Source: Thermoplasmata archaeon
GTDB lineage: Archaea > Thermoplasmatota > Thermoplasmata > Lutacidiplasmatales > UBA184
Direction: 5' to 3'
Length of the DNA stretch: 10,424 bases
Assembly: GCA_021792485.1 (NCBI GenBank)
Contig: JAJYUO010000032.1
Span: 1-10,424 of the forward strand
The position numbers and the translations under genes were made by a program. Below, piece by piece: positions 1 through 6,210 of this stretch (within the stretch, counting starts at the first letter, position 1; every line of letters begins with the position of its first letter). The notes below the pieces were generated by a model that made no database searches, was not told the DNA's origin, and saw only the letters and a list, made by a program, of their open reading frames with translations.

Positions 1-30
1 GTCGCGCTCAAGGAGCTCGAAGTCGCCCAT
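1..30 (-). CDS. Start of an unidentified gene, cut by the window edge (possibly archaeosine tRNA-guanine transglycosylase)
   Basis: An ATG at 28-30 on the minus strand lies 6 bp after the stop of the uracil-DNA glycosylase gene and opens a frame that runs off the left edge. Only ten residues are visible, MGDFELLERD. The short spacing in the same direction suggests an operon with the glycosylase. Archaeal TgtA proteins often begin with a similar stretch (F-E-x-x-x-R-D followed by an R-I/L-G motif), so TgtA is a guess from family knowledge. Ten residues cannot establish it, and the frame could be something else or not coding. Confidence 0.35.
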   Translation of the reverse strand, partial: MGDFELLERD

Positions 31-36
31 TCCCGT

Positions 37-747
37 TCACCGCGCTCCCATTGAGGCGGGTACCCGGGTGTAGCCGGAGCGGATGCGTTCCAGCAGTTCG
101 ACCAGCATGGCGTGGGTGAGCTTGCGGGTGTTCGTGTTCTGCGGGCTGGGATGATAGGATGCGTAGCGCATCGGTCGGCCCGGCCCTAGGGTCGCCGCTG
201 TGCCGTGCGAGAACGGCGTGGTCGGTTTCGGCCCGCCGTAGACCGACGCCGCAGCTTCCCGAACGGCATCCCATGCAACGCCCCCCAAGGCGAGGATCGC
301 GCGCGTGTTCGTTAGCAACCGAAGTTCCCGATCCAAGTACGGTCGGCAATGGGCAAGCTCGGTGGGCGTCGGGCGGTTCTCCGGCGGAGCGCATCGTACC
401 GCGGCGGTGAGGTAGAGGTCCCGGTAGTGGAGCCCGTCTCCTCGCCGGAGCGAGGTCGGCTGGTTCGCAAAGCCCGCCTCGTAGAACGCCCGGACCAAGA
501 AGGCGGCGGAGCGGTCCCCGGTGAACACCCGCCCGGTTCGGTTCGATCCGTGCGCGGCCGGCGCGAGTCCGACGACGACGAGGCGCGCCCGAGGATCCCC
601 GAAGCCCGGAACGCCTCGGCCCCAGTACTCCTCCGAGCGAAATTCCCGCTTCCGTTCGCCGGCAATCCGCTCGCGGTACCGGACGAGGCGCGGGCAGATC
701 CGGCACGCGACCACCTCGTCGCGCACCCGAGCGAGCGAGTCGGCCAT
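37..747 (-). CDS. udgB: Uracil-DNA glycosylase, family 5 (UDGb type), 4Fe-4S
   Basis: This enzyme removes uracil, and in this family also some other deaminated bases, from DNA as the first step of base excision repair. Counting from the ATG at 747 (236 residues), the family-5 active-site block is at residues 60-81 (GLAPAAHGSNRTGRVFTGDR). It has Ala where family 4 has an acidic residue. The C-terminal HPS motif is at 199-201. Four cysteines, C15, C18, C119 and C134, have the CX2C...CX14C spacing that holds the 4Fe-4S cluster in families 4 and 5. The frame also opens at a GTG at 795, adding 16 residues. I prefer the ATG because family homology begins just after it and an AT-rich stretch sits about 25 bp upstream, but this is not settled. 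The gene is divergent from the bactofilin-like gene and is followed within 6 bp by another possible gene. Confidence 0.93.
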   Translation of the reverse strand: MADSLARVRDEVVACRICPRLVRYRERIAGERKREFRSEEYWGRGVPGFGDPRARLVVVGLAPAAHGSNRTGRVFTGDRSAAFLVRAFYEAGFANQPTSLRRGDGLHYRDLYLTAAVRCAPPENRPTPTELAHCRPYLDRELRLLTNTRAILALGGVAWDAVREAAASVYGGPKPTTPFSHGTAATLGPGRPMRYASYHPSPQNTNTRKLTHAMLVELLERIRSGYTRVPASMGAR

Positions 748-812
748 CGGACGGCCGTACTCCGGACCCAATTGACGTTCACCTAGCGTGCTCACGTTCC
801 GTGACCTACCCG

Positions 813-820
813 TTTAGAGA
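813..820 (+). promoter_or_regulatory. Possible TATA box of the bactofilin-like gene
   Basis: The sequence tttagaga is the AT-richest part of the gap between two divergent genes. Its centre is about 27 bp before the ATG at 843, which would give a leaderless transcript. It is a weak match to the archaeal TTTAWA box, but the spacing agrees with other promoters in the window. Confidence 0.35.
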
Positions 821-842
821 CCCGTTCGCCTAAGGGGATCCG

Positions 843-2060
843 ATGGCCGAGACGGCGATTCCGCGCGGCGGGCGAGTCCGGATCGGGCTGGTCCCGGGAG
901 ATCTACGGGCGGGGGCGCATGTCCGGATCGAAGCGGACGGCGCGATCCGGGTCGGCGGAACCGCTCGATTCGAGGGCGCGGCCGAGGTCTACGGTCCATT
1001 CGAGTGCCGAGAGCTCCGAGGCAAGGGTGGCGAGGTGGCGGTCGACGGCGACCTCGTCGTCCACGGGCCGATCCGCGTCGAGGACGGGGCCTTGGAGGTC
1101 CAAGGCCGACTGGAGGCCGAAGCCATCGACATCGACCGCCGCCTGCACGTGAAGGGGCCGATCCGCGCGACCCGCGTAGAGGTCGGAGGCGCGCTCCAAG
1201 CCGACTCCTCCGTGACGGCGCGCGAGGTCTCGGTCGGCGGTACGATGGTCGCCCGCGGGACGGTCACGGCCATGGAGGTCGAGGCGGGCGGATCCGTCGA
1301 GATCACCGACGTTGCCATCGACCGCTTGGAGGCGGGAGGACGGATCCGACTCCGGTCGGGCGTGGTGAAAGACTCGATTCGGGTCGGCGGGATCTTCGTT
1401 TCCGAGGGACCGCTGGCCTTCGGCCAGCTCGAGGCGGGCGGAACGATCGAGCTCGGCGGCGACGCCAAAGGTCGCGCGATCGAGGTCGGTGGCACCTTCC
1501 GTGCCCGGGGGAACCTCGAGTTCACCACTCTAAAGATCGGGGGAATCGGGAACATCCGTGGTTCGATCAAGGGAGATAGCATCGAGGTCGGCGGGATCCT
1601 TGGGTGCGATGGAGCGGTCGAGCTCACCGGCCGGCTGGACAGCGGAGGACAGGTCGCCATCGCGGGCGACCTCGGCGCGGATCGGGTGGAGGTACGGGGC
1701 CAGCTGAAGGCCCACCAGGTCGTCGCTCGTACGCGGATCGAGATCGGGGGATCCCTATCCACGAAGACGGGCACGAAGTCCGCCGAGATCGTCCTCGATC
1801 GAAAGTCCCACGCAGGCGGACCGCTGGTCGGTGGCCGCGTGGAGATCCGAAGCCGCGCCCGGGCCGAGCAGGTCTACGGCGCCGACGTCCGCATCGACGA
1901 CGGAGCGGAGGCCGATCGGATCGTCGCCGATACGGTGCGCATCGGCCCCGGAGCCCGCGTAGGCGAGGTCGTGTACTCGAACGAAGCGATCGTGGATCCG
2001 AGCGCCCGACTGGCTCGCCCCATGCGCCAGGTGCCCGAGCTGGGCGCGTTCCCACTGTAG
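843..2060 (+). CDS. Bactofilin-like (polymer-forming cytoskeletal type) beta-solenoid protein
   Basis: The 405-residue product is made almost entirely of short beta-strand/Gly-Gly units, the hallmark of bactofilin-type right-handed beta-helices. Gly-Gly pairs begin at residues 115, 132, 149, 165, 182, 199, 216, 233, 250 and 268, so ten consecutive rungs have a period of 17, with single deviations of 16 and 18. A typical rung reads IEVGG, four or five residues, G, then four or five residues. Looser repeats flank this core at about 30-105 and 280-385. I see no signal peptide or membrane segment, so it is probably cytoplasmic. Bactofilins are usually 100-200 residues, so this one is long. Bactofilins polymerise into filaments without nucleotide; that role here is inferred. 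A winged-helix gene follows after 12 bp. A surface or adhesive beta-solenoid is less likely without an export signal. Confidence 0.8.
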   Translation: MAETAIPRGGRVRIGLVPGDLRAGAHVRIEADGAIRVGGTARFEGAAEVYGPFECRELRGKGGEVAVDGDLVVHGPIRVEDGALEVQGRLEAEAIDIDRRLHVKGPIRATRVEVGGALQADSSVTAREVSVGGTMVARGTVTAMEVEAGGSVEITDVAIDRLEAGGRIRLRSGVVKDSIRVGGIFVSEGPLAFGQLEAGGTIELGGDAKGRAIEVGGTFRARGNLEFTTLKIGGIGNIRGSIKGDSIEVGGILGCDGAVELTGRLDSGGQVAIAGDLGADRVEVRGQLKAHQVVARTRIEIGGSLSTKTGTKSAEIVLDRKSHAGGPLVGGRVEIRSRARAEQVYGADVRIDDGAEADRIVADTVRIGPGARVGEVVYSNEAIVDPSARLARPMRQVPELGAFPL

Positions 2061-2061
2061 C

Positions 2062-2067
2062 GAGGGG
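2062..2067 (+). promoter_or_regulatory. Ribosome binding site of the winged-helix gene
   Basis: The purine-rich gagggg lies 5 bp before the ATG at 2073, inside the 12-bp gap after the bactofilin-like gene. It fits an internal operon gene translated from a leadered message. Confidence 0.5.
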
Positions 2068-2072
2068 AATCG

Positions 2073-2429
2073 ATGATCGACGGACGGAGACGGGAGCCTG
2101 CGCTACGGCGAAGGGAACCGACCGACCTGTTCGCCACCATCCTCGAGGTCGTGAAGCGCCATCGCGGACGGGCTCGGATCACCCGCGTCAGCTACGGCGC
2201 CGGAATGCCCGTCGACCGGCTCCGTCTCGCCATGGAACGTTTGCTCGCGCTCGGCCTCCTGTCGAGCGAGGAGGACGACGGCCGCGTCTACTACGATGTG
2301 ACCGCGCGGGGGCAGGAGTTCCTTGACACGTACTGGAAGATGAAGGCCTACATTGACGTCCTGGGAGGGGCCGACGCCGGGCCACGACGCGCGAGCCCGA
2401 GAGCCCCGGCCCGTCCGTCCCGCGACTAG
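2073..2429 (+). CDS. Winged-helix DNA-binding protein (HTH_45 / ArnR1-like type)
   Basis: A 118-residue protein. Residues 18-90 match the archaeal winged-helix pattern: an initial helix (DLFATILEVVKRH), a segment ITRVSYGAGMPVDRL leading into the recognition helix, LERLL-type packing ending in GLLSSEE, then the wing (RVYYDVTARGQEFL). The T-x-x-G-x-E-F-L element is typical of this group. A further helix (DTYWKMKAYIDVL, about 85-97) may dimerise. The last 20 residues are rich in Arg, Pro and Ala and probably disordered. The start is supported by a Shine-Dalgarno-like sequence. It is almost certainly co-transcribed with the bactofilin-like gene and may regulate it or a related process; no target can be read from the sequence. 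Its stop overlaps that of the convergent rhodanese gene by 4 bp. Confidence 0.85.
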   Translation: MIDGRRREPALRRREPTDLFATILEVVKRHRGRARITRVSYGAGMPVDRLRLAMERLLALGLLSSEEDDGRVYYDVTARGQEFLDTYWKMKAYIDVLGGADAGPRRASPRAPARPSRD

Positions 2430-2779
2430 CGGTAGCGAGGGACGCTGCCGTCGACCTGCGTGGACCAGCCGTCGATGCCCTCGGTCAGGTTCAGTACCCG
2501 ATCGTACCCTTGCGCCTCGAGGAAGGCGGCGACCGCCTCCGAGCGCGCGCCCATGTGGCAGTAGACGACGACCTCCCGGTGCCGGGGGATCTCCGAGATT
2601 CGCTCGACGACCTCGTCCATCGGGATGTGGAGAGAAGGTTCGATCGCCGCGACCTCGCGCTCTTCGTACTCACGCACGTCCACGAGCAGCAGCGAATCCG
2701 GGTCGTCGCGGAGCCGACGCGCGACCTCACGCGGCGAGATCCCGAGCACCATCGGATCGAGCAGCGGCCCGTTCCGCAT
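2426..2779 (-). CDS. Single-domain rhodanese-like protein
   Basis: A 117-residue rhodanese fold of the GlpE/PspE size class. Visible landmarks are the LLVDVREYEE strand-turn at 31-40, the IPMDEV segment after the conserved HIP at 51-53, and the active-site loop CHMGARS at 74-80 with catalytic Cys74 following the VVVY strand. The C-terminal NLTEGIDGW (97-105) is the usual closing motif. Such proteins carry sulfane sulfur as a cysteine persulfide and pass it to thiophilic acceptors; the acceptor here is unknown. The gene is divergent from a copper-handling operon, so a role in sulfur or metal stress is possible but inferred. A GGGG-containing purine run directly before the ATG may serve as ribosome binding site. 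Its stop overlaps that of the convergent winged-helix gene. Confidence 0.92.
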   Translation of the reverse strand: MRNGPLLDPMVLGISPREVARRLRDDPDSLLLVDVREYEEREVAAIEPSLHIPMDEVVERISEIPRHREVVVYCHMGARSEAVAAFLEAQGYDRVLNLTEGIDGWSTQVDGSVPRYR

Positions 2780-2786
2780 ATCCCCT
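2780..2786 (-). promoter_or_regulatory. Possible ribosome binding site of the rhodanese gene
   Basis: Read on the minus strand, aggggat lies immediately before the ATG, within a longer purine run (ggtaaagggg). With the TATA element at 2822-2829 the transcript would have a leader of roughly 20 nt, so ribosome-binding-site use is plausible, although the spacing is short. Confidence 0.3.
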
Positions 2787-2821
2787 TTACCTACCGGTTC
2801 GGATCCGGCGACGGGGAGAGC

Positions 2822-2829
2822 GGATATAC
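2822..2829 (+). promoter_or_regulatory. TATA box between the rhodanese and copper-module genes, possibly bidirectional
   Basis: The 10-bp stretch cggatatacg has near-identical readings on both strands (cgtatatccg on the other). Its centre is 27 bp before the ATG of the YHS gene at 2853, giving a leaderless transcript. It is about 46 bp before the rhodanese ATG at 2779, giving a short leader. It is the only AT-rich element in the 73-bp divergent gap. Confidence 0.5.
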
Positions 2830-2852
2830 GGCGGCTCGGCCGTACGGGACCG

Positions 2853-2999
2853 ATGAAAGTCGTGGATCCGGTCTGTAAAATGACGATTGAATCGACACGC
2901 GCTGCGGCTCACGTGGTCGATCAGGGGGAGACGATCTACTTCTGCGCGGACAGCTGCCGGCGGAAGTACCTTGCCACCCACCCGACCGCGCACGCGTGA
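2853..2999 (+). CDS. Small free-standing YHS-domain metal-binding protein
   Basis: A 48-residue protein that is essentially one YHS domain. DPVC at 5-8 provides Cys8, and YFCADSC at 29-35 provides Cys31 and Cys35. These three cysteines match one for one, with identical spacing, Cys7, Cys30 and Cys34 at the N-terminus of the adjacent Cu+-ATPase. YHS domains bind soft metals, and this gene lies 54 bp upstream of the ATPase on the same strand. A role as a soluble copper chaperone or buffer delivering to the pump is the simplest reading, but it is inferred. The start is fixed by the TATA element 27 bp upstream. The frame stays open further upstream, but that part overlaps the divergent rhodanese gene and is not YHS-like. 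Confidence 0.88.
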   Translation: MKVVDPVCKMTIESTRAAAHVVDQGETIYFCADSCRRKYLATHPTAHA

Positions 3000-3053
3000 G
3001 CGGCGGAGAACTCCACTTCTCACGGTGAGTTCGTTCGGCCGTAGACGATACGT

Positions 3054-5174
3054 ATGGCGACCGACCCGGTCTGCGGGATGTACGTCGACGAGCCGTCGTC
3101 GGCGATCTCGCTGGTTCGGGACAACCGCACGTACTACTTTTGCAGCCAGGGATGCCGCGAGTCGTTCGTGGCTCCCGAGGCCGCCGAGCACCGCACGTTC
3201 CGCCGTCTCGCCGTCGCTGCCCCTCTTGCCGTGGGAGCCACGGTGCTGACGTACCTCGCCCATCCCTCCCTCCTCGTGTACGTCGCGGCTGCCCTCGCGG
3301 CGATCGTGCAGTTCTATTGCGGTTGGGACTTCTATGTCGGGGCGGCCGATGCGGTCCGTTCCCGCACGACGAACATGGACGTGCTGATCGCCGTCGGGAC
3401 GTCGGCGGCGTTTGGCTACAGCGTGGTAACGCTCGCCTTCCCGGGGGTGTTGAAGGGAGGGGTGTTCTTCGACGCGTCGACGCTGATCATCACGCTCATA
3501 CTCACGGGAAACCTCCTTGAGCAGCGGACGCGGCGCCGCGCCGGCTCCTCTCTCCGGGACCTCGACCGGCTCCTCCCGCGGGAAGCTCTTCGGGTCGAGG
3601 GCTCATCGATTCGTACCGTGGCGCGAGAGGAGATCGCGGCGGGAGACCGACTTCGGGTCCTCCCCGGAGGGACCGTTCCCGCGGACGGCATCGTGCTCGA
3701 GGGACGATCCGAGCTGGACGAGGCGCTGTGGACGGGCGAGTCGCTTCCGGTACCGAAGGGCCCGGGCGACACGGTGATCGCGGGGTCCCACAACGGGACC
3801 GGGTCGCTCGACATCGAGGCCCGTTCCGTCGGGCCGGACTCGTTCGTGGCCCAGATCGCCCAGCTCCTCAGCGATGCCGAGGCCGCGCGGGTCCCTCTGC
3901 GCCGCCTCGCCGATCGGATCGCGTCCGTATTCGTACCCGTGGTCTTGGGCCTGGCCGTCGCGGCCGCGCTCGGGTGGACCATCCTCGCGGGGGCGTCGCT
4001 CACCACCGGCCTTCTCGTCTTCGTCAGCGTCGTGATAATCGCCTGTCCGTGCGCGTTCGGGATTGCCACGCCGGCCGCGATCCTGGTCGGAACCGGTCGA
4101 GCAGCGGAGGAAGGGATCCTGTTCCGGGGGGGCGATTCGATCGAGCGGACCGCTCGGGTCGACTTGGTCGTCAGCGACAAGACGGGGACCCTGACGAGCG
4201 ACATCCCGTCCGTCGCGTCCGCGTGGATCGCCCCGGGGCGCACCCGGTCCGAGCTCATCGGGCTTGCCGCCGGGCTCGAGGCGCACTCCGAGCACGTCTA
4301 TGCGCACGCGGTGCTGGAGGCGGCCCGTTCGGAAGGGATCCCCGCACCGCAGATCGAGAACGTTCGGGCGATTCCCGGCTCCGGAATCGAAGGCACGATC
4401 GGGGGCCGGCGCATTTCGCTGCGGAGCGGCCTCTCGAGCGGGTCGGAAGGGGGCCCGCGGGACGCCGCACAGGACGCGATCGAGACGGCCGTCTCTCGAG
4501 GGGAGAGCTGGTCGGCGCTATGGGAGGACGATCGCCTGGTCGGAGTGCTGTCGTTCGCCACTCCGCTTCGACCCGGGACGGTCGAGGCCGTGAAGGAGCT
4601 CGCCGAGCTCGGTATTCCGGTCCACATGGTGACGGGCGATCAAGCCGAGGCGGCCGGGCAGGTAGCTCGAGCGCTCGGGATCTCCACCGTTCGCTCGCGC
4701 GCGTCGCCGGGGGAGAAGGTCGCCTACCTCCAGGAACAGCACGCGACGGGGCGGACGGTCGCGTTTGTCGGCGACGGAATCAACGACGCCGCGGCGCTCG
4801 CGGCGGCGGATGTCGGCATCGCGATCGGCACGGGGGCCGAGATCGCGCGGGATTCCGGCCAGGTCCTCCTCGTGCGGCCCGACTTCCGAGGAGTTCCCCG
4901 GGCCATCCGCCTCGCGCGGGCCGTGGTCGGAAAGGTCCGCGGAAACTTGACGTGGGCGATTGGGTACAACGTGGTCCTGCTTCCGATCGCCGCCGGAGCG
5001 CTGGTACCGTTCCTCGGATTCGGAGTTTATGCGGTCCTGCCGATCGCCGGAGCGGTGGCGATGGCGATCTCTTCCACGACGGTGCTCCTGAACTCCCTCT
5101 CTCTGCGGCGGGCCGGGCGCTCGGGCCGCCCCGCTCGGGGCCTGGGTGCGTCCGGCGCTTTCGCTCCGTCCTAG
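3054..5174 (+). CDS. copA: Cu+-exporting P1B-1-type ATPase with N-terminal YHS domain
   Basis: A 706-residue heavy-metal pump. Residues 1-40 form a YHS domain (Cys7, Cys30, Cys34) in place of the usual CXXC heavy-metal domain. Eight membrane segments follow, at about 51-70, 71-90, 108-128, 135-155, 288-309, 316-344, 635-655 and 658-680. The actuator motif TGES is at 227-230, the transport motif CPC at 331-333, the phosphorylation site DKTGTLT at 375-381 (Asp375) and the hinge GDGIND at 573-578. TM7 contains YN (638-639) and TM8 contains MAISS (670-674), the residues that define Cu+ selectivity in subgroup P1B-1. Oddities: the conserved SEHP of the nucleotide domain reads SEHV (412-415), GINDAP reads GINDAA, and the usual Asp before LR after the nucleotide domain is replaced (FATPLR, 501-506). 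It probably exports Cu+ to prevent toxicity. Confidence 0.95.
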   Translation: MATDPVCGMYVDEPSSAISLVRDNRTYYFCSQGCRESFVAPEAAEHRTFRRLAVAAPLAVGATVLTYLAHPSLLVYVAAALAAIVQFYCGWDFYVGAADAVRSRTTNMDVLIAVGTSAAFGYSVVTLAFPGVLKGGVFFDASTLIITLILTGNLLEQRTRRRAGSSLRDLDRLLPREALRVEGSSIRTVAREEIAAGDRLRVLPGGTVPADGIVLEGRSELDEALWTGESLPVPKGPGDTVIAGSHNGTGSLDIEARSVGPDSFVAQIAQLLSDAEAARVPLRRLADRIASVFVPVVLGLAVAAALGWTILAGASLTTGLLVFVSVVIIACPCAFGIATPAAILVGTGRAAEEGILFRGGDSIERTARVDLVVSDKTGTLTSDIPSVASAWIAPGRTRSELIGLAAGLEAHSEHVYAHAVLEAARSEGIPAPQIENVRAIPGSGIEGTIGGRRISLRSGLSSGSEGGPRDAAQDAIETAVSRGESWSALWEDDRLVGVLSFATPLRPGTVEAVKELAELGIPVHMVTGDQAEAAGQVARALGISTVRSRASPGEKVAYLQEQHATGRTVAFVGDGINDAAALAAADVGIAIGTGAEIARDSGQVLLVRPDFRGVPRAIRLARAVVGKVRGNLTWAIGYNVVLLPIAAGALVPFLGFGVYAVLPIAGAVAMAISSTTVLLNSLSLRRAGRSGRPARGLGASGAFAPS

Positions 5175-5203
5175 AACGACCGGATCCCCGGGCTCCCGCG
5201 AAC

Positions 5204-5211
5204 TCTTATGG
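5204..5211 (+). promoter_or_regulatory. Weak TATA-like element of taw1
   Basis: The sequence tcttatgg, the AT-richest element of the 64-bp gap, is centred about 31 bp before the ATG at 5239. This would place transcription start within a few bases of the start codon. The match to the consensus is poor. Confidence 0.3.
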
Positions 5212-5238
5212 ACGGCCGGCCCGTGCGCTCGTGGCGCC

Positions 5239-6210
5239 ATGGGGGACCAGGATCTATCGACCGAGTTGGAAGACCAAGGCTACCAGCTGGTCGGCCGGCA
5301 CAGCGCGGTCAAAATCTGTTACTGGACGCGCCAGTCCCTGACGCAGGGACGCGACTGCTACAAAGGACGGTTCTACGGGATCCAGAGCCACCGGTGCCTC
5401 CAGATGAGCCCGGCGATCGATTCGTGCAACCTCCACTGTCGTTTCTGCTGGCGCAACCAGGGATGGGAGAACGACGAGACCATGCCCGAGTACGACGATC
5501 CCGAGGGGCTGCTCGACCGGTCGATCCAAGCGCAGCAGCGGATCCTCTCCGGTTTCAAGGGGGACACGAACGTCGCGCTCGAGCGCTGGAAGGAGTCCCA
5601 GTCCCCCCGGCACATCGCGATCAGCCTGACGGGCGAGCCGACGCTCTACCCGAAGATGAACCGGTTCCTGGAGCTCTGCCACGAACGCGGGATCACGACC
5701 TTCCTCGTCACGAACGGGACGAACCCGGACGCGCTCCGGCACCTCGACCCGCTCCCGACGCAGCTGTACGTGTCGGTAACGGCGCCCAACGCGGAGATCT
5801 TCCGCCGGCTGACCCTCCCAGCGCAGCCGGATGCCTGGAATCGCCTCGAAGAGTCGCTCGAGATCCTCCGAGACCTGCCGACCCGGCGGGTGGTTCGCCA
5901 TACCCTCGTGAAGGGATGGAACCTCGGATGGGTCGACGAGTACGCCGCGCTGGACCTGCGGGCTCGCCCCGACTTCATCGAGCCGAAGGGGTACGTTTAC
6001 ATGGGCAAGTCGCGCCAGCGGCTCGGCACCGACCACGTTCCCTCGCACGCCGACATTGGCGGATTCGCCCGCGCGCTCGCCCGTCGTACCGGCTACCACC
6101 TGCTCGACGAATCCCCCGAGTCGAAGGTCTACCTGCTCGGCGCCCGTCGCGACGGACGCTACTTGCACGGGCTCGCTGCGGCGCCGGAAGCGCTGCCGGC
6201 CGCCGTCTAA
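5239..6210 (+). CDS. taw1: tRNA 4-demethylwyosine synthase (radical SAM)
   Basis: Taw1 condenses N1-methylguanosine-37 of tRNA-Phe with two carbons of pyruvate to form 4-demethylwyosine, the tricyclic core of wyosine bases in archaea. The 323-residue protein has the radical-SAM cysteines C63, C67 and C70 (CNLHCRFCW). It also has a second cluster set, C27, C40 and C53, with the 13-residue spacings known from the Pyrococcus abyssi enzyme. Lys42, two residues after C40, corresponds to the lysine proposed to bind pyruvate. SLTGEPTLYP (129-138) is the GE-containing SAM-binding motif, and the C-terminal half carries EPKGYVYMG (238-246). The frame extends upstream to 5146, but that part overlaps the copA end and is not family-like. 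The gene is monocistronic and ends in a 4-bp overlap with a convergent HAD gene. Confidence 0.97.
   Translation: MGDQDLSTELEDQGYQLVGRHSAVKICYWTRQSLTQGRDCYKGRFYGIQSHRCLQMSPAIDSCNLHCRFCWRNQGWENDETMPEYDDPEGLLDRSIQAQQRILSGFKGDTNVALERWKESQSPRHIAISLTGEPTLYPKMNRFLELCHERGITTFLVTNGTNPDALRHLDPLPTQLYVSVTAPNAEIFRRLTLPAQPDAWNRLEESLEILRDLPTRRVVRHTLVKGWNLGWVDEYAALDLRARPDFIEPKGYVYMGKSRQRLGTDHVPSHADIGGFARALARRTGYHLLDESPESKVYLLGARRDGRYLHGLAAAPEALPAAV

Noticed and set aside
1185..1649. 51-bp tandem repeats as a CRISPR or DNA-level satellite
   Set aside because: The repetition is at the protein level, with divergent codons and no spacer structure.
989..1774. 261-residue minus-strand open frame rich in Ser and Pro
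   Set aside because: It mirrors the repetitive bactofilin-like gene; the Ser/Pro composition is the reverse reading of Gly-rich codons.
5212..5224. Short GC hairpin (acgg/ccgt) after copA as a terminator
   Set aside because: Four-base arms without a following T-run, in a GC-rich gap; this is expected by chance.
5146..5238. Upstream in-frame extension of taw1
   Set aside because: It overlaps the end of copA and is not like the Taw1 N-terminus; the start at 5239 gives the family's cysteine numbering.
3728..5341. 537-residue plus-strand open frame inside copA
   Set aside because: It lies in another frame of a clearly coding ATPase and is low-complexity Arg/Gly-rich.
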